Shown: positions 20,449 through 30,485, counted from the stretch's first letter. The stretch: 64,000 bases of DNA from Streptomyces sp. P9-A4 (GCF_036634195.1 NZ_JAZIFY010000001.1:1746501-1810500), one strand, 5' to 3'. The notes: generated from the sequence alone by a model not told the origin. Translations and numbers: made by a program.

Positions 20449-21513
20449 TCAGCTCTTGGCGGCGGACCCGGCGCCGTTGTCGGCCCCGTGCTCCACGTCC
20501 GTGGCGAAGCCGTCGGCGTCGGAGCTGTCGGCGTCTGAGCCGTCAGTGTCCTTGCCCTTGTCCTTGCCCTTGTCCTTGACGAGGTCCGGTCCGGCGTCGG
20601 CGGCCTCGGGATCGGCGTCCCCGGCCTTCTCCCCGGCCTCACCCTTCGCGGTGTCCTCCTCGGCGTCGACGCCCTTCGCGTCGTCGCCGTCCTTGGCGAC
20701 GGGCCTGGGCTCCACGACCTCCTCGCGGCCCGGACGGATCCGCGCCGAGATCACCATGTAGAGCACCGCGAGCAGGAAGACGATGATCGCCGTCCACACG
20801 TTCAGCCGGAGGCCGAGGATGTGGTGCGCCTCGTCCACCCGCATGTACTCGATCCAGGCACGACCGGAGCAGTACGCGGCGACGTACAGCGCGAAGGCGC
20901 GCCCGTGGCCGAGCTTGAAGCGGCGGTCGGCCCAGATGACCAGGAAGCCGACACCGACGCACCACAGCGACTCGTACAGGAAGGTCGGGTGGTAGAGCCC
21001 GGCCTCGCGGTTCGCACCCTCGGTGATCTTGAGGGCCCAGGGCAGATCGGTCGGCCGCCCGTAGAGCTCCTGGTTGAACCAGTTGCCCCAGCGGCCGATG
21101 GCCTGGGCGAAGGCGATACCGGGAGCGAGGGCGTCGGCCCACGCCGGGAGCGGGATGCCCCGTCGGCGGCAGCCGATCCAGGCACCCACCGCGCCGAGCG
21201 CGATGGCGCCCCAGATACCGAGGCCGCCCTCCCAGATCTTGAAGGCGTCGACCCAGTTCTCACCCTCGCTGAAGTACAGCTGGTAGTCGGTGATCACGTG
21301 GTAGAGGCGTCCGCCGACGAGGCCGAAGGGCACCGCCCAGACGGCGATGTCGGCCACGGTGCCGGCAGTGCCGCCCCGGGCGATCCAGCGCTTGTTGCCG
21401 TACCAGACGGCTACGAAGACACCGATGATGATGCAGAAGGCATAGCCGCGCAGCGGGATCGGTCCGAGGTTGATCACACCGGTCGACGGGCTGGGAATAT
21501 AGGCAAGGTCCAT
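20449..21513 (-). CDS. lgt: Prolipoprotein diacylglyceryl transferase
   Basis: Transfers a diacylglyceryl group from phosphatidylglycerol to the lipobox cysteine of prelipoproteins at the membrane. 354 residues. The Lgt signature GRWGNWFNQELYGRPTDLPW is present near residue 140, and GGRLYHVITDY contains the essential His/Tyr region. About seven hydrophobic helices occupy residues 1-270. The last 85 residues or so form a Lys/Asp/Glu/Ala-rich cytoplasmic tail with KDKGKDKGKD-type repeats that the enzyme core does not need. Its processing partner lspA is also in the window (59479-60189). It follows a DsbA-like gene on the minus strand after 85 bases. Confidence 0.95.
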   Translation of the reverse strand: MDLAYIPSPSTGVINLGPIPLRGYAFCIIIGVFVAVWYGNKRWIARGGTAGTVADIAVWAVPFGLVGGRLYHVITDYQLYFSEGENWVDAFKIWEGGLGIWGAIALGAVGAWIGCRRRGIPLPAWADALAPGIAFAQAIGRWGNWFNQELYGRPTDLPWALKITEGANREAGLYHPTFLYESLWCVGVGFLVIWADRRFKLGHGRAFALYVAAYCSGRAWIEYMRVDEAHHILGLRLNVWTAIIVFLLAVLYMVISARIRPGREEVVEPRPVAKDGDDAKGVDAEEDTAKGEAGEKAGDADPEAADAGPDLVKDKGKDKGKDTDGSDADSSDADGFATDVEHGADNGAGSAAKS

Positions 21514-21598
21514 GGCAGGTCCGACGCTACCCTGCCGGGCGGGCGGTACGGCAGCCCGCCCGGCAACTTCTGGGTAACTAACGCCGCCGGAGCGGGTC

Positions 21599-22432
21599 TC
21601 AGCCGGCCGAGGGGGAGACCGGAGCGGCCGTGCCCGCCTTCTTGCCCTTGTTGGCCTCGGCGACCCACGTCTTGAGGTTCTCCGGGGAGATCTGCTCGTT
21701 GCCCTTCGTCGGGAAGATCGGCTCGCCGTTGAGCAGGACGGTCGGGGTGCCCCGGAAGCCGCCGTTCTGGAAGGCCTCGTTCGACTTGGTCACCCAGCTG
21801 TCGTGCGTCCCGTCGTTCACACAGCTGCGGAAGGCGGGCGTGTCGAGCCCCGGGACCTTCGCGGCCAGCTCGATCAGCTTGTCGTTCTTGCCGAAGGCGT
21901 CGTCCGTCTCCGGCGGCTGGTTGACGTAGAGGGTGTCGTGGTACGCGGTGAACTTCCCCGCGTCCTGGGCGCACGCCGCCGCGTTCGCCGCGCGCAGCGA
22001 GCCGCTGCCGCCCATGTTCCCGTCGATGAGGGTGGCGAGGTGGTACTCGGCCTTGAGCGCGCCCGAGGCCTCCAGCTCGTGGATGGTGGCCCGCATGACG
22101 TTCTCGAACTGGGCGCACGCCGGGCAGCGGAAGTCCTCCCAGACCGCGAGCGTCGACGGCGCGTCCGTCTTCCCGGTGGGGATGGCGGGCTTCCCGTCCT
22201 CCTCGATCGCCCCGGTCGGCGCGACCACCGGGCCCGCCTTGTCGGACCCGCCGTTCTTGTCGCCGCCGGCCGCGATCACGCCGACGATCGCGGCCAGGCC
22301 GAGGACACCGACCACCGCCGCCGACACGATCAGGACGCGCCGCTGCTTCTCGCGGGCCTTGTCACGCTCACGCTGCTGCTGGAGGCGCTCCCGCGCGCTC
22401 CGGTTACCGTCACCACGGTTGTTCTCGCTCAC
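21599..22432 (-). CDS. Membrane-anchored DsbA-like thioredoxin-fold protein
   Basis: 277 residues. A charged cytosolic N-terminus (RERLQQQRERDKAREKQRR) precedes one helix at about 32-56; the rest is extracellular. The thioredoxin_4/DsbA domain carries CPAC (Cys103, Cys106) in WEDFRCPACAQFE and the cis-Pro loop RGTPTVLLNG near residue 230. A second cysteine pair (AAC and SC) may form a structural disulfide. Likely an exported thiol oxidoreductase or disulfide isomerase. A paralogue with CPVC lies at 52895-53710. It is separated from trpA by a strong palindrome, so it is probably transcribed independently. Confidence 0.88.
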   Translation of the reverse strand: MSENNRGDGNRSARERLQQQRERDKAREKQRRVLIVSAAVVGVLGLAAIVGVIAAGGDKNGGSDKAGPVVAPTGAIEEDGKPAIPTGKTDAPSTLAVWEDFRCPACAQFENVMRATIHELEASGALKAEYHLATLIDGNMGGSGSLRAANAAACAQDAGKFTAYHDTLYVNQPPETDDAFGKNDKLIELAAKVPGLDTPAFRSCVNDGTHDSWVTKSNEAFQNGGFRGTPTVLLNGEPIFPTKGNEQISPENLKTWVAEANKGKKAGTAAPVSPSAG

Positions 22433-22444
22433 GCCTCAGGAACG

Positions 22445-22476
22445 AACCGGGGAGGCACGTACGTGCCTCCCCGGTT
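22445..22476 (-). terminator. 32-bp perfect palindrome ending the trp cluster
   Basis: The 16-base arm AACCGGGGAGGCACGT is followed directly by its exact complement, so the RNA folds into a long stem with a minimal loop. It starts about 20 bases beyond the trpA stop. No clear T-tract follows on the minus strand, as is usual for Streptomyces terminators. Confidence 0.75.
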
Positions 22477-22494
22477 GAGATCCACCCAAATGGG

Positions 22495-23316
22495 TTACGA
22501 AACGCGCCGTACGCCCTCGGCGAGTTCGGCCGCCAGTTCCCTTACGGCGGCGAGTCCCGCGGCCTCGTCGCCGTCGGCGTCGAGGATCCGCTTCACGAAG
22601 GCGGAGCCGACGATGACGCCGTCGGCGAAGGCCGCGACCTCCTTCGCCTGGGCGGCGTCGGAGACCCCGAGGCCGACGCACACCGGCAGCTCGGAGGTCG
22701 CGCGGGTACGGCGGACCAGGTCGGCGGCCTGCTCGCCGACCGACACGCGGGTGCCGGTGACGCCCATGAGGGAGGCCGCGTAGACGAAGCCGGAGCCGGC
22801 CGCCGTGATGGTGGCGAGCCGCTCGTCCCTGCTGCTGGGCGCGACGACGAAGACGGTGGCCAGACCGTGCTTGTCGGCGTGCTCGCGCCAGACCGCGGAC
22901 TCCTGGACCGGCAGGTCGGGCAGGATGCAGCCCGCGCCGCCGGCCGCGGCGAGCTCCTCGGTGAAGCGCTCGATGCCGTACCGGTCGATCGGGTTCCAGT
23001 ACGTCATGACGAGGACCGGCTTCCCGGTGGCCTCGTGGGCCTCGCGGACCGTGCGCATCACGTCGGCGATCTTGACGCCGCCGCGCAGGGCGATGTCGTC
23101 GGCGGTCTGGATGACCGGCCCGTCGAGGACCGGGTCGCTGTGCGGGAGGCCGACCTCGACCACGTCCGCGCCGCCGTCGAAGACGGCCTTGATCGCCGCG
23201 ATGCCGCCGTCGACGGTCGGGAAGCCGGCCGGGAGGTACGCGATGAGCGCGGCCCGGTTCTCCGCCTTCGTCTTGGCGAGGGTGTCACTGAGCAGCTGGA
23301 TGTTCCCGGTCGTCAC
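22495..23316 (-). CDS. trpA: Tryptophan synthase alpha subunit
   Basis: Cleaves indole-3-glycerol phosphate to indole and glyceraldehyde 3-phosphate and channels indole to TrpB. 273 residues, the usual length. [12 protein letters not shown] (about 29-40), [19 protein letters not shown] with the catalytic Glu and Asp, and [12 protein letters not shown] are intact, as is the phosphate-binding [28 protein letters not shown] or ATG start in a 4-bp overlap with trpB. Followed by the 32-bp palindrome. Confidence 0.97.
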   Translation of the reverse strand: MTTGNIQLLSDTLAKTKAENRAALIAYLPAGFPTVDGGIAAIKAVFDGGADVVEVGLPHSDPVLDGPVIQTADDIALRGGVKIADVMRTVREAHEATGKPVLVMTYWNPIDRYGIERFTEELAAAGGAGCILPDLPVQESAVWREHADKHGLATVFVVAPSSRDERLATITAAGSGFVYAASLMGVTGTRVSVGEQAADLVRRTRATSELPVCVGLGVSDAAQAKEVAAFADGVIVGSAFVKRILDADGDEAAGLAAVRELAAELAEGVRRVS

Positions 23317-24551
23317 TTGGAGCCCTCCCCGTCGTACAGGCCGAAGTAGCGGGCGGCCGTGTCCATGTCCTTGTCGCCGCGCCCGGAGAGGTTCACCAGG
23401 AGCAGGGCGTCCTTGCCGAGTTCCCTGCCGACCTCCAGGGCCCCGGCGAGGGCGTGCGCCGACTCGATCGCCGGGATGATGCCCTCGGTGCGGGAGAGCA
23501 GACGCATCGCCTGCATGGCGGCGTCGTCGGTGACGGCGCGGTACTCGCCCCGGCCGCTGTCCTTGAGGTACGCGTGCTCCGGGCCGATGCCCGGGTAGTC
23601 GAGGCCCGCCGAGATCGAGTAGGGCTCGGTGATCTGGCCCTCCTCGTCCTGGAGGACGTACGACCGCGAGCCGTGCAGGATGCCGGGCTCGCCCGCGGTG
23701 AGGGTGGCCGCGTGCTCGCCGGTCTCGACGCCGTGGCCGGCCGGCTCGCAGCCGATCAGGCGCACGCCGGCGTCCGGGACGAAGGCGTGGAAGAGGCCGA
23801 TGGCGTTGGAGCCGCCACCGACGCAGGCGATCGCCGCGTCGGGGAGGCGTCCGGCGCGCTCCAGGATCTGGCGGCGGGCCTCGACGCCGATGACCCGGTG
23901 GAAGTCGCGGACCATCGCGGGGAAGGGGTGCGGTCCCGCGACCGTGCCGAACAGGTAGTGCGTCCTGTCCACGTTGGCGACCCAGTCGCGGAAGGCCTCG
24001 TTGATGGCGTCCTTGAGAGTGCGGCTGCCGGACTTCACGGCCACGACCTCGGCGCCGAGCATCCGCATCCGGGCCACGTTGAGGGCCTGGCGCTGGGTGT
24101 CGATCTCACCCATGTAGATGGTGCATTCGAGGCCGAACAGGGCGCAGGCGGTGGCGGTGGCCACGCCGTGCTGGCCCGCGCCGGTCTCCGCGATGACCCG
24201 GGTCTTGCCCATGCGCTTGGTCAGGAGGGCCTGGCCGAGCACGTTGTTGATCTTGTGCGAGCCGGTGTGGTTCAGGTCCTCGCGCTTGAGGAAGATCCGG
24301 GCGCCGCCGGCGTGCTCGGCGAACCGGGACACCTCGGTGAGGGCGCTCGGCCGGCCGGTGTAGTTGACCATCAGGTCGTTGAGCTCGCGGGCGAACTCGG
24401 GGTCGGACTTGGCCTTGTCGTACTCGACGGCGACCTCGTCGACGGCGGCGACGAGGGCCTCCGGGATGAACTTGCCGCCGTAGGCGCCGAAGTAGCCCTC
24501 GGCGGTGGGGACCTGACCCTCCGGGTCGGGAATGAAGAACTCGCTGGACAT
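23313..24551 (-). CDS. trpB: Tryptophan synthase beta subunit
   Basis: PLP enzyme joining indole to serine. 412 residues. The PLP lysine lies in [16 protein letters not shown], the phosphate loop is GGGSNAIG, and the N-terminal [14 protein letters not shown] is standard. The ATG is followed downstream by trpA in a 4-bp overlap. Upstream, a 233-base spacer holding a REP-like hairpin separates it from trpM, so trpB may also have its own regulation. Confidence 0.97.
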   Translation of the reverse strand: MSSEFFIPDPEGQVPTAEGYFGAYGGKFIPEALVAAVDEVAVEYDKAKSDPEFARELNDLMVNYTGRPSALTEVSRFAEHAGGARIFLKREDLNHTGSHKINNVLGQALLTKRMGKTRVIAETGAGQHGVATATACALFGLECTIYMGEIDTQRQALNVARMRMLGAEVVAVKSGSRTLKDAINEAFRDWVANVDRTHYLFGTVAGPHPFPAMVRDFHRVIGVEARRQILERAGRLPDAAIACVGGGSNAIGLFHAFVPDAGVRLIGCEPAGHGVETGEHAATLTAGEPGILHGSRSYVLQDEEGQITEPYSISAGLDYPGIGPEHAYLKDSGRGEYRAVTDDAAMQAMRLLSRTEGIIPAIESAHALAGALEVGRELGKDALLLVNLSGRGDKDMDTAARYFGLYDGEGSK

Positions 24552-24684
24552 GCGGTTGCTCCTCGCGGGGCGGGGCCCCGGGTGACGTGCGGGTGATGGT
24601 CACGGTATGCGCCCGGACACCTCACGAACGGCCGCCGAGCCGCGCCCCGCCACCGCCGTGTGGGCAATCGTCCCGCTTGGGGGT

Positions 24685-24708
24685 CCCCCTGGACGAAGTC
24701 CTTGGGGG
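24685..24708. repeat. Streptomyces-type palindromic intergenic repeat
   Basis: CCCCCTGGAC-GAA-GTCCTTGGGGG forms a hairpin with one small bulge and is flanked by GGGTCC and AGGGACGGG. Units of this CCCCCAAG..CTTGGGGG kind with nearby GGGGGACCCCC recur in Streptomyces intergenic regions. It lies between trpM and trpB and might attenuate or stabilise the trp transcript. Confidence 0.55.
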
Positions 24709-24784
24709 AGGGACGGGTGGGCACACGGGACGGACGCGGCGGCGGGAAGCCGGCGGTCGGTGCACGCGCCGGCCCGCGCAGGGG

Positions 24785-25069
24785 CTAGGCGGCTGTGCTG
24801 TTCGTGAAGGTGCGCGCGAGGCGCGGGCGCCATCGCATGCCGTTGACCTGGCCCGGCTCGGAGCCGATCACGTACCGCACCCGGCGGCCGTGGACCCGGC
24901 GGGCCGGCGCACGGCAGCCCCGCGGCCGGCAGCCGCGGGCCAGCGGGGCGTGCTTGGAGACGGGGGCGGCCGCGGTACGGAGCCGACCGCGGCGACCGGG
25001 CGCCGACGGCACGGCGACGGCCCCCCGGGCACTGCCCGGAGGTGTCGGCGTGTCGTGGCGCGGGGTCAT
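24785..25069 (-). CDS. trpM: Small tryptophan-biosynthesis modulator TrpM (TrpX)
   Basis: 94 residues, very basic and cysteine-containing: KHAPLARGCRPRGCRAPARRVHGRRVRYVIGSEPGQ in the centre and NGMRWRPRLARTF near the end. A small gene between trpC and trpB is characteristic of Streptomyces. In S. coelicolor TrpM modulates tryptophan biosynthesis and differentiation, reportedly through protein contacts. Here ATG 25069 lies 7 bases after the trpC stop; an internal start nearer the conserved CRPRxCR block is possible. I recognise it by position and the CRPR..RRVRYVIG motif, not by alignment. Confidence 0.7.
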   Translation of the reverse strand: MTPRHDTPTPPGSARGAVAVPSAPGRRGRLRTAAAPVSKHAPLARGCRPRGCRAPARRVHGRRVRYVIGSEPGQVNGMRWRPRLARTFTNSTAA

Positions 25070-25076
25070 GGCGCGG

Positions 25077-25886
25077 TCAGCTCCGGCCGTGCCTCAGGGC
25101 GGGGTGGGCACCGGCCGCGACGAGGTCGGCGACGGCGGCCTGCGGGTCGCGGCCGGTGACGAGGGACTCGCCGACCAGGACCGCGTCGGCGCCCGCGTTG
25201 GCGTAGGCGATCAGGTCGTGCGGGCCGCGCACGCCGGACTCGGCGATCTTGACGATGTGCGCCGGGATCTCCGGGGCGACGCGCTCGAAGGTGGAGCGGT
25301 CGACCTTGAGGGTCTTGAGGTTCCGCGCGTTGACGCCGATGATCCGGGCGCCCGCGTCGACGGCCCGCTCGACCTCTTCCTCGTCGTGCACCTCGACGAG
25401 CGGGGTGAGCCCGATGGACTCGGCGCGCTCGATGAGGGAGACCAGCGCCTCCTGCTCCAGGGCGGCGACGATGAGGAGGGCGAGATCCGCTCCGTACGCG
25501 CGCGCTTCCCAGAGCTGGTACGCGGTGACGATGAAGTCCTTGCGCAGGACGGGGATGTCGACCTTGGCCCGGACGGCCTCCAGGTCCGCGAGGGAGCCGC
25601 CGAAGCGGCGCTGCTCGGTGAGGACGGAGATGACGGCGGCGCCGCCTGCCTCGTAGTCCGCGGCGAGTCCGGCCGGGTCGGCGATCGCGGCGAGCGCGCC
25701 CTTGGACGGGCTGGAACGCTTGACCTCGCAGATCACCTTGACGCTGTCGCCGCGCAGTGCGGCGACCCCGTCCTTGGCCTGCGGGGCCTTGGCGGCGCGC
25801 TCCTTGAGCTCGTCGAGGGTGACCCGCGCCTGCCGCTCTGCGAGGTCGGCGCGTACGCCTTCGATGATCTCGTCGAGCACACTCAC
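25077..25886 (-). CDS. trpC: Indole-3-glycerol-phosphate synthase
   Basis: Closes the indole ring by decarboxylating CdRP. 269 residues from GTG 25886, which follows GGAAGGGGG; the open frame extends further upstream without family similarity. Landmarks: [13 protein letters not shown] (catalytic Lys), [45 protein letters not shown], and SGVRGPHDL with [12 protein letters not shown] for phosphate binding. The CdRP substrate should be made by PriA, since no trpF is present in the region. Confidence 0.97.
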   Translation of the reverse strand: MSVLDEIIEGVRADLAERQARVTLDELKERAAKAPQAKDGVAALRGDSVKVICEVKRSSPSKGALAAIADPAGLAADYEAGGAAVISVLTEQRRFGGSLADLEAVRAKVDIPVLRKDFIVTAYQLWEARAYGADLALLIVAALEQEALVSLIERAESIGLTPLVEVHDEEEVERAVDAGARIIGVNARNLKTLKVDRSTFERVAPEIPAHIVKIAESGVRGPHDLIAYANAGADAVLVGESLVTGRDPQAAVADLVAAGAHPALRHGRS

Positions 25887-26040
25887 GCGAGGGGCCCCCT
25901 TCCGGGACGGTGATGGTGATGAGGAACCAGGTTCAGCCACATCGATCCTATCCGCAGGACGGCTCCGGACTCGCATCGGCCGGAGTGGCGTCCCATCTGC
26001 TGGGACTCCCGTCGGGGTCCCCGCGGTGCCGTACGGACCC

Positions 26041-26685
26041 TCAGGGGGCCAGTGCGGAGCCGAAGGGAAGGTTCCGGACCAGAGCGAAGAGGGCGAGGAC
26101 GACCCCGATGCCCCACGACCAGACCGGGGAGAGCGCGAGGCGCATGGGCACCCCGCGGGCGGCGCGAATCAGCCAGAGGGCCATGACGACGGCGAAGACG
26201 CCGTAGCCGATGACGGCGAGGGCGTTGGCGCCGAGGGCGGCGGGAAGGTCGCCGTGGACGAAGGCGTGGGCGCTGCGGAGTCCGCCGCAGCCGGGGCAGT
26301 AGATCCCGGTGAAGCGGAGCAGCGGGCAGACGGGGTAGTGGCCGGGTTCGTTGGGGTCGACGGTCCCGACGTAGGCGAAGGCGGCGGCGGCCCCGGCGAG
26401 AACGCCGACGGGCACGAGCAGCCGCCGGGCGGCAGAACGGGGCGCGGGCGGCGGCACGAAAGGCCCACCGGGCCACGCGTGCGCGTGGGGCGGCGTGCCG
26501 GGCCCACCCGGCGACCGTACGTCCGGGTACGGCGGTACGGGTCCGGCCGGCGGCCACCCCTCCCCGTACGGCGGTACGGGTCCGGCCGGCGGCCACCCCT
26601 GCGGCGCTGCTGGTCCGTTCCCAGGTTCACCCGGTCGGGTGTGGGAATCCTCGGTCGCGGCTCCGGCCGTCGGCTGCGTGTCCAC
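26041..26685 (-). CDS. DUF2752-family membrane protein with Pro-rich repeats
   Basis: 214 residues from GTG 26685. Residues 1-90 are Pro/Gly-rich and include two copies of a 13-residue unit starting [11 protein letters not shown], encoded by a 39-bp DNA repeat (26531-26604). Then comes a first helix ([19 protein letters not shown]), the DUF2752 core [27 protein letters not shown] with three conserved cysteines, and two more helices. Function unknown; it lies between the small membrane protein gene and trpC in many Streptomyces, as far as I recall. The cytosolic proline-rich end may bind a partner protein. Confidence 0.8.
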   Translation of the reverse strand: MDTQPTAGAATEDSHTRPGEPGNGPAAPQGWPPAGPVPPYGEGWPPAGPVPPYPDVRSPGGPGTPPHAHAWPGGPFVPPPAPRSAARRLLVPVGVLAGAAAAFAYVGTVDPNEPGHYPVCPLLRFTGIYCPGCGGLRSAHAFVHGDLPAALGANALAVIGYGVFAVVMALWLIRAARGVPMRLALSPVWSWGIGVVLALFALVRNLPFGSALAP

Positions 26686-26762
26686 CCGGTGATTCTCGCC
26701 CCGGACGCGCGGGAGCGCAGCCCGGCACGGCCGGACTGCGCTCTCGGATGCGTCGTGTCGTG

Positions 26763-27011
26763 TCAGGAACGGGCCAGCGCGGTCGCGGCCTCGCGGGCGG
26801 CGGTGACGGCCGCCGACTCCTTCGGCATGCCGAGCCCCGCCACCTTCATCACGCCGCCGACGATGCCGCCGAGCACGATGACACCCACGCCGGCCCAGAA
26901 GCCGGGCAGGTTGGCGGCCACCATGAAGACGCCGGCGACGCAGAAGCCGATGAAGGAGATGATGACACCGGTCCAGGCGGCCGGGGTGTGTCCGTGGGCG
27001 CTGCCCGCCAT
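26763..27011 (-). CDS. Small two-helix membrane protein (HGHTPAAW type)
   Basis: 82 residues: a conserved-looking cytosolic start MAGSAHGHTPAAWTG, two hydrophobic helices (VIISFIGFCVAGVFMVAANL and FWAGVGVIVLGGIVGGVMKVAGLGM), and a short alanine-rich tail. Small proteins of this type (DUF6704, by recollection) accompany the trp cluster in Streptomyces. No catalytic motif. It sits between the TIGR02234 and DUF2752 genes on the same strand, so it is probably co-transcribed with them. Confidence 0.75.
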   Translation of the reverse strand: MAGSAHGHTPAAWTGVIISFIGFCVAGVFMVAANLPGFWAGVGVIVLGGIVGGVMKVAGLGMPKESAAVTAAREAATALARS

Positions 27012-27192
27012 GAGTTGCTCCTCGTTGCAGTTGCTCGATGGTGAGGTCTCGCGTGCGCGGACACTCTGCGCTCATTGTCCCGCACGCGGGCGCGCGAGGA
27101 TGAATCGGGGGTACCGGGACGATCACGCGTCGCGTCCGGACCCCCCGCCGGCCCACTGGTGCGGGCGTCGGTCCACGGCCCGCGCCGCGTGG

Positions 27193-27834
27193 TCAGGCGC
27201 CGTGGGTGGGGTCCTCGCCGCGGTCCAGGGCCTTCCACAGGTCCTCGGGCCGGTCGGGGTCGGTCGTGGGGGCCTTGCGGGTGGCGCGCGGGGCGCCGGA
27301 GCGCTCGTAGCGGCCTCCCATCGAGGGCCAGGTCTTGCCGAAGCGCAGCGCGAACAGGCCGGCGAACAGGATCAGGACGGCGCCCGCGGCGGTCACGTAC
27401 GGCCAGACGGTGTGGGTCAGGTCCGCGACGGCGGCGGCGGTGTCGCCGCTGATGCGGGCGGCCTCGGCGTCCAGCGCGGTGCGGTCGGAGGCACCGAGGA
27501 CGGCGGCGAGCGCGGCGCCCGCGCCGCTCAGCGCGAGGAGCGCGGCGACGAGGGTGCGGCCGGTGCGGCGGACGGCGAAGACGGCGAAGAGCGCGGCGAG
27601 GCCGACGATCGCGAGGGCGGTGGGCACACCGGTGACGGTGCCGCCGTCGGCCTCGACGGGGACGGTGCCGCCGCCGACGGAGGCGGTGCCCTCCGCCCAG
27701 ATCTGGCCGGCGGAGAGCAGCACGACGGTGGCGCCGAGGGCGCCGAGCAGGAGGGCCGCGGCCAGGCTGCGGCGGCTGTTGCCGGGGACGGCCACTCGGG
27801 CGGCCCGGGGCTGGGGTACGGGTACGGCACTCAC
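27193..27834 (-). CDS. TIGR02234-type Trp-region membrane protein
   Basis: 213 residues from GTG 27834; a GTG at 27843 is possible. Four hydrophobic helices: SLAAALLLGALGATVVLLSAG, TALAIVGLAALFAVFAV, TLVAALLALSGAGAALAAVLG and PYVTAAGAVLILFAGLFAL. The hydrophilic loop GQIWAEG.TVPVEADG lies after TM1, and the charged C-terminus contains DLWKALDRGEDPT. This conserved actinobacterial protein follows trpE (23 bases) and is known only by its location. A role in tryptophan or precursor transport is conceivable but unsupported. Confidence 0.85.
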   Translation of the reverse strand: MSAVPVPQPRAARVAVPGNSRRSLAAALLLGALGATVVLLSAGQIWAEGTASVGGGTVPVEADGGTVTGVPTALAIVGLAALFAVFAVRRTGRTLVAALLALSGAGAALAAVLGASDRTALDAEAARISGDTAAAVADLTHTVWPYVTAAGAVLILFAGLFALRFGKTWPSMGGRYERSGAPRATRKAPTTDPDRPEDLWKALDRGEDPTHGA

Positions 27835-27857
27835 GTACCCCACTATCCCCTACGTGC

Positions 27858-29375
27858 TCAGTTGTCGTTCATCCGGTTGGCGGTGTGGACGGCGCGGAGG
27901 ACGGCCGCGGCCTTGTTGCGGCACTCGTTGTCCTCGGCGACGGGGTCGGAGTCGGCGACGACACCCGCTCCGGCCTGCACGTACGCGGTTCCGTCGCGGA
28001 GCAGGGCGGTGCGGATGGCGATGGCGGTGTCGGCGTCGCCGGCGAAATCGAGATAACCGACACATCCGCCGTAGAGGCCGCGCCGGGAGGGTTCGAGCTC
28101 CTCGATGATCTGCATCGCGCGCGGCTTGGGGGCTCCGGAGAGGGTGCCGGCGGGGAAGCAGGCGGTGAGGACGTCGAAGGCGGTCCGGCCCTCGGCGACC
28201 TCGCCGGTCACGGTGGAGACGATGTGCATGACGTGCGAGTAGCGCTCGACGGACATGAAGTCGACGACCTCGACGGAGCCGGGCGCGCAGACCCGGCCGA
28301 GGTCGTTGCGGCCGAGGTCGACGAGCATCAGGTGCTCGGCGCGCTCCTTGGGGTCGGCGAGCAGTTCCTCCGCGAGGTCGTGGTCCTCCTGCGGGGTGGC
28401 GCCCCGGTGCCGGGTGCCGGCGATGGGGTGGAGCATCGCCCGCCCGTCCTCGACCTTGACGAGGGCCTCGGGGCTGGAGCCGACGACGTCGAAGCCGTTC
28501 TCGAAGCGGAAGAGGTACATGTACGGGGACGGGTTGGTGGCCCGCAGGACCCGGTAGACGTCGAGCGCGGAGGCGGTGCAGGCGGTCTCGAAGCGCTGGG
28601 AGGGCACGACCTGGAAGGCCTCGCCGGCCCGGATGCGCTCCTTGATGTCCTCGACGGCGTCCTGGTAGGCCGGGCCGCCCCAGAGTGCCGAGACGGTGCC
28701 GTTTTCGAACGGCGGCAGTTCCGGGGCCGGGAGGGCGGCGGGGACGGTGGCGACCGGGCGGGCCAGGTCGGCCTCCATGGCGTCGAGGCGGGCGACGGCG
28801 TGCGCGTACGCCTCCTCGACGCCGGTCTCCAGGTCGTTGTGGTTGATCGCGTTGGCGATCAGCAGGACCGAGCCGTCCCAGTGGTCGAGGACGGCGAGGT
28901 CGCTGGTGAGGAGCATGGTCAGCTCGGGGAGCTCCAGGTCGTCCCGGGTGGAGTCACCGATCTTCTCCAGGCGGCGGACGATGTCGTAGCCGAGGTAGCC
29001 GACCATGCCGCCGGTGAACGGCGGCAGACCGCCACCGAGCACTCGGTCGAGGTCGCGCGGGGTGTGGAGGGTCTCGACGGTGGCGCGCAGGGCCTGGAGC
29101 GGGTCGCCGTCGGTGGGGACGCCGACGGGCGGGGTGCCCAGCCAGTGGGCCTCGCCGTCCTTCACCGTCAGGGTGGCGTCGCTGCGGACGCCGATGAAGG
29201 AGTACCGGGACCAGCTGCGGCCGTTCTCCGCGGATTCGAGGAGGAAGGTGCCGGGCCGTTCGGCGGCGAGCTTGCGGTAGAGCCCGACCGGGGTGTCGCC
29301 GTCCGCGAGCAGCCGGCGGCTGACGGGGATGACGCGGCGGTCGGCCGCCAGCTTGCGGAAGGTGTCGAGATCCAT
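27858..29375 (-). CDS. trpE: Anthranilate synthase component I
   Basis: Converts chorismate and ammonia/glutamine to anthranilate. 505 residues. The tryptophan-binding feedback site is visible as [19 protein letters not shown] (about 40-58). The catalytic half contains [50 protein letters not shown] and [19 protein letters not shown]. No glutaminase (trpG) is in the window. It starts 11 bases after hisI ends, so the trp genes appear to be transcribed through from hisI, which fits PriA sharing between the two pathways. Confidence 0.97.
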   Translation of the reverse strand: MDLDTFRKLAADRRVIPVSRRLLADGDTPVGLYRKLAAERPGTFLLESAENGRSWSRYSFIGVRSDATLTVKDGEAHWLGTPPVGVPTDGDPLQALRATVETLHTPRDLDRVLGGGLPPFTGGMVGYLGYDIVRRLEKIGDSTRDDLELPELTMLLTSDLAVLDHWDGSVLLIANAINHNDLETGVEEAYAHAVARLDAMEADLARPVATVPAALPAPELPPFENGTVSALWGGPAYQDAVEDIKERIRAGEAFQVVPSQRFETACTASALDVYRVLRATNPSPYMYLFRFENGFDVVGSSPEALVKVEDGRAMLHPIAGTRHRGATPQEDHDLAEELLADPKERAEHLMLVDLGRNDLGRVCAPGSVEVVDFMSVERYSHVMHIVSTVTGEVAEGRTAFDVLTACFPAGTLSGAPKPRAMQIIEELEPSRRGLYGGCVGYLDFAGDADTAIAIRTALLRDGTAYVQAGAGVVADSDPVAEDNECRNKAAAVLRAVHTANRMNDN

Positions 29376-29386
29376 GGCGCCAGACC

Positions 29387-29761
29387 CTACTCGGAGACGG
29401 GGTTCACTTCGGACGTGGATACGGGGAGCACATCGGCGTCGAAGCAGGTCCGGTCGCCGGTGTGGCAGGCGGCCCCGACCTGGTCGACCTTGACGAGGAG
29501 GGTGTCGGCGTCGCAGTCGAGGGCGACGGACTTGACGTGCTGGACGTGACCGGAGGTGTCACCCTTGACCCAGTACTCCTGGCGGCTGCGGGACCAGTAG
29601 GTGCAGCGGCCTGTGGTGAGGGTGCGGTGCAGGGCCTCGTCGTCCATCCAGCCGAGCATCAGCACCTCGCCGGTGTCGTACTGCTGGGCGATGGCGGGGA
29701 CGAGCCCGTCGGGGCCGCGCTTGAGCCGGGCGGAGAGGGCCGGGTCGAGATTGCTGCTCAT
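29387..29761 (-). CDS. hisI: Phosphoribosyl-AMP cyclohydrolase
   Basis: Third step of histidine synthesis, Zn2+-dependent opening of the PR-AMP purine ring. 124 residues, typical of the monofunctional enzyme. [11 protein letters not shown] near residue 34, [31 protein letters not shown] (Mg2+ site) and [12 protein letters not shown] (Zn2+ cysteines) are intact. Separated from the main his cluster by about 3 kb and placed directly before trpE. ATG 29761 diverges from the TIGR03085 gene across 84 bases. Confidence 0.96.
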   Translation of the reverse strand: MSSNLDPALSARLKRGPDGLVPAIAQQYDTGEVLMLGWMDDEALHRTLTTGRCTYWSRSRQEYWVKGDTSGHVQHVKSVALDCDADTLLVKVDQVGAACHTGDRTCFDADVLPVSTSEVNPVSE

Positions 29762-29845
29762 GGCGCCATTGTGCCGCGCCCCGGACGGTGGTCCGGCGGG
29801 GCGTCCACTGGGCGGACGGGCGGCGGCGGCCGTACGCTGGCGGTC

Positions 29846-30481
29846 ATGTCGACCCATGCCAAACGTGAACGGCTTCTGCTCGCCGACCTGTTGGAGGCCG
29901 CGGGCCCGGACGCACCTACGCTCTGCGAGGGCTGGCGGGCCCGGGACCTCGCGGCCCATGTGGTGGTGCGCGAGCGGCGCCCGGACGCGGCGGCCGGTTC
30001 GCTCGTACCGGCGCTGAAGGACCGGCAGGACCGGGTGCAGGCGGAGTTCGCCGAGAAGCCGTACGAGGAGCTGGTCCAGCTCGTCCGGACGGGGCCGCCG
30101 CGGTTCTCGCCGTTCGCCATCAAGCAGGTGGACGAGGGGGCGAACGTCGTCGAGTTCTACGTACACGCCGAGGACGTACGCCGGGCCCAGCCCGACTGGT
30201 CGGCGCGCGAGCTCGACCCCGTCTTCGCGGACGCCCTCTGGTCCCGGCTGGAGCGCACCGCCCGGCTCCTCGGCCGCAAGGTGCCGGTGGGCCTGGTGCT
30301 GCGCCGGCCGAACGGCCAGACGGCGGTCGCCCACCGCGGCACCCCGGTGGTGACGGTCTCCGGGGAGCCGGGCGAGCTGACGATGTACCTGTACGGGCGC
30401 CAGGATTCGGCCAAGGTGGAGCTGGACGGGGAGCCGGAGGCCATCGAGCGGCTGCGGGAGACCAGGCAGCTGGGGATCTGA
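29846..30481 (+). CDS. TIGR03085-family (mycothiol-dependent DinB-like) protein
   Basis: 211 residues. [25 protein letters not shown] near residue 30 has the conserved His of the maleylpyruvate-isomerase/DinB four-helix fold, and [20 protein letters not shown] near 105 provides two further metal-ligand positions. The C-terminal sterol-carrier-like part ends with [14 protein letters not shown]. Related actinobacterial proteins are mycothiol-dependent transferases or isomerases. The ATG at 29846 is the first in frame after the divergent hisI promoter; it converges with the MFS gene. Confidence 0.87.
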   Translation: MSTHAKRERLLLADLLEAAGPDAPTLCEGWRARDLAAHVVVRERRPDAAAGSLVPALKDRQDRVQAEFAEKPYEELVQLVRTGPPRFSPFAIKQVDEGANVVEFYVHAEDVRRAQPDWSARELDPVFADALWSRLERTARLLGRKVPVGLVLRRPNGQTAVAHRGTPVVTVSGEPGELTMYLYGRQDSAKVELDGEPEAIERLRETRQLGI

Positions 30482-30485
30482 GCCC

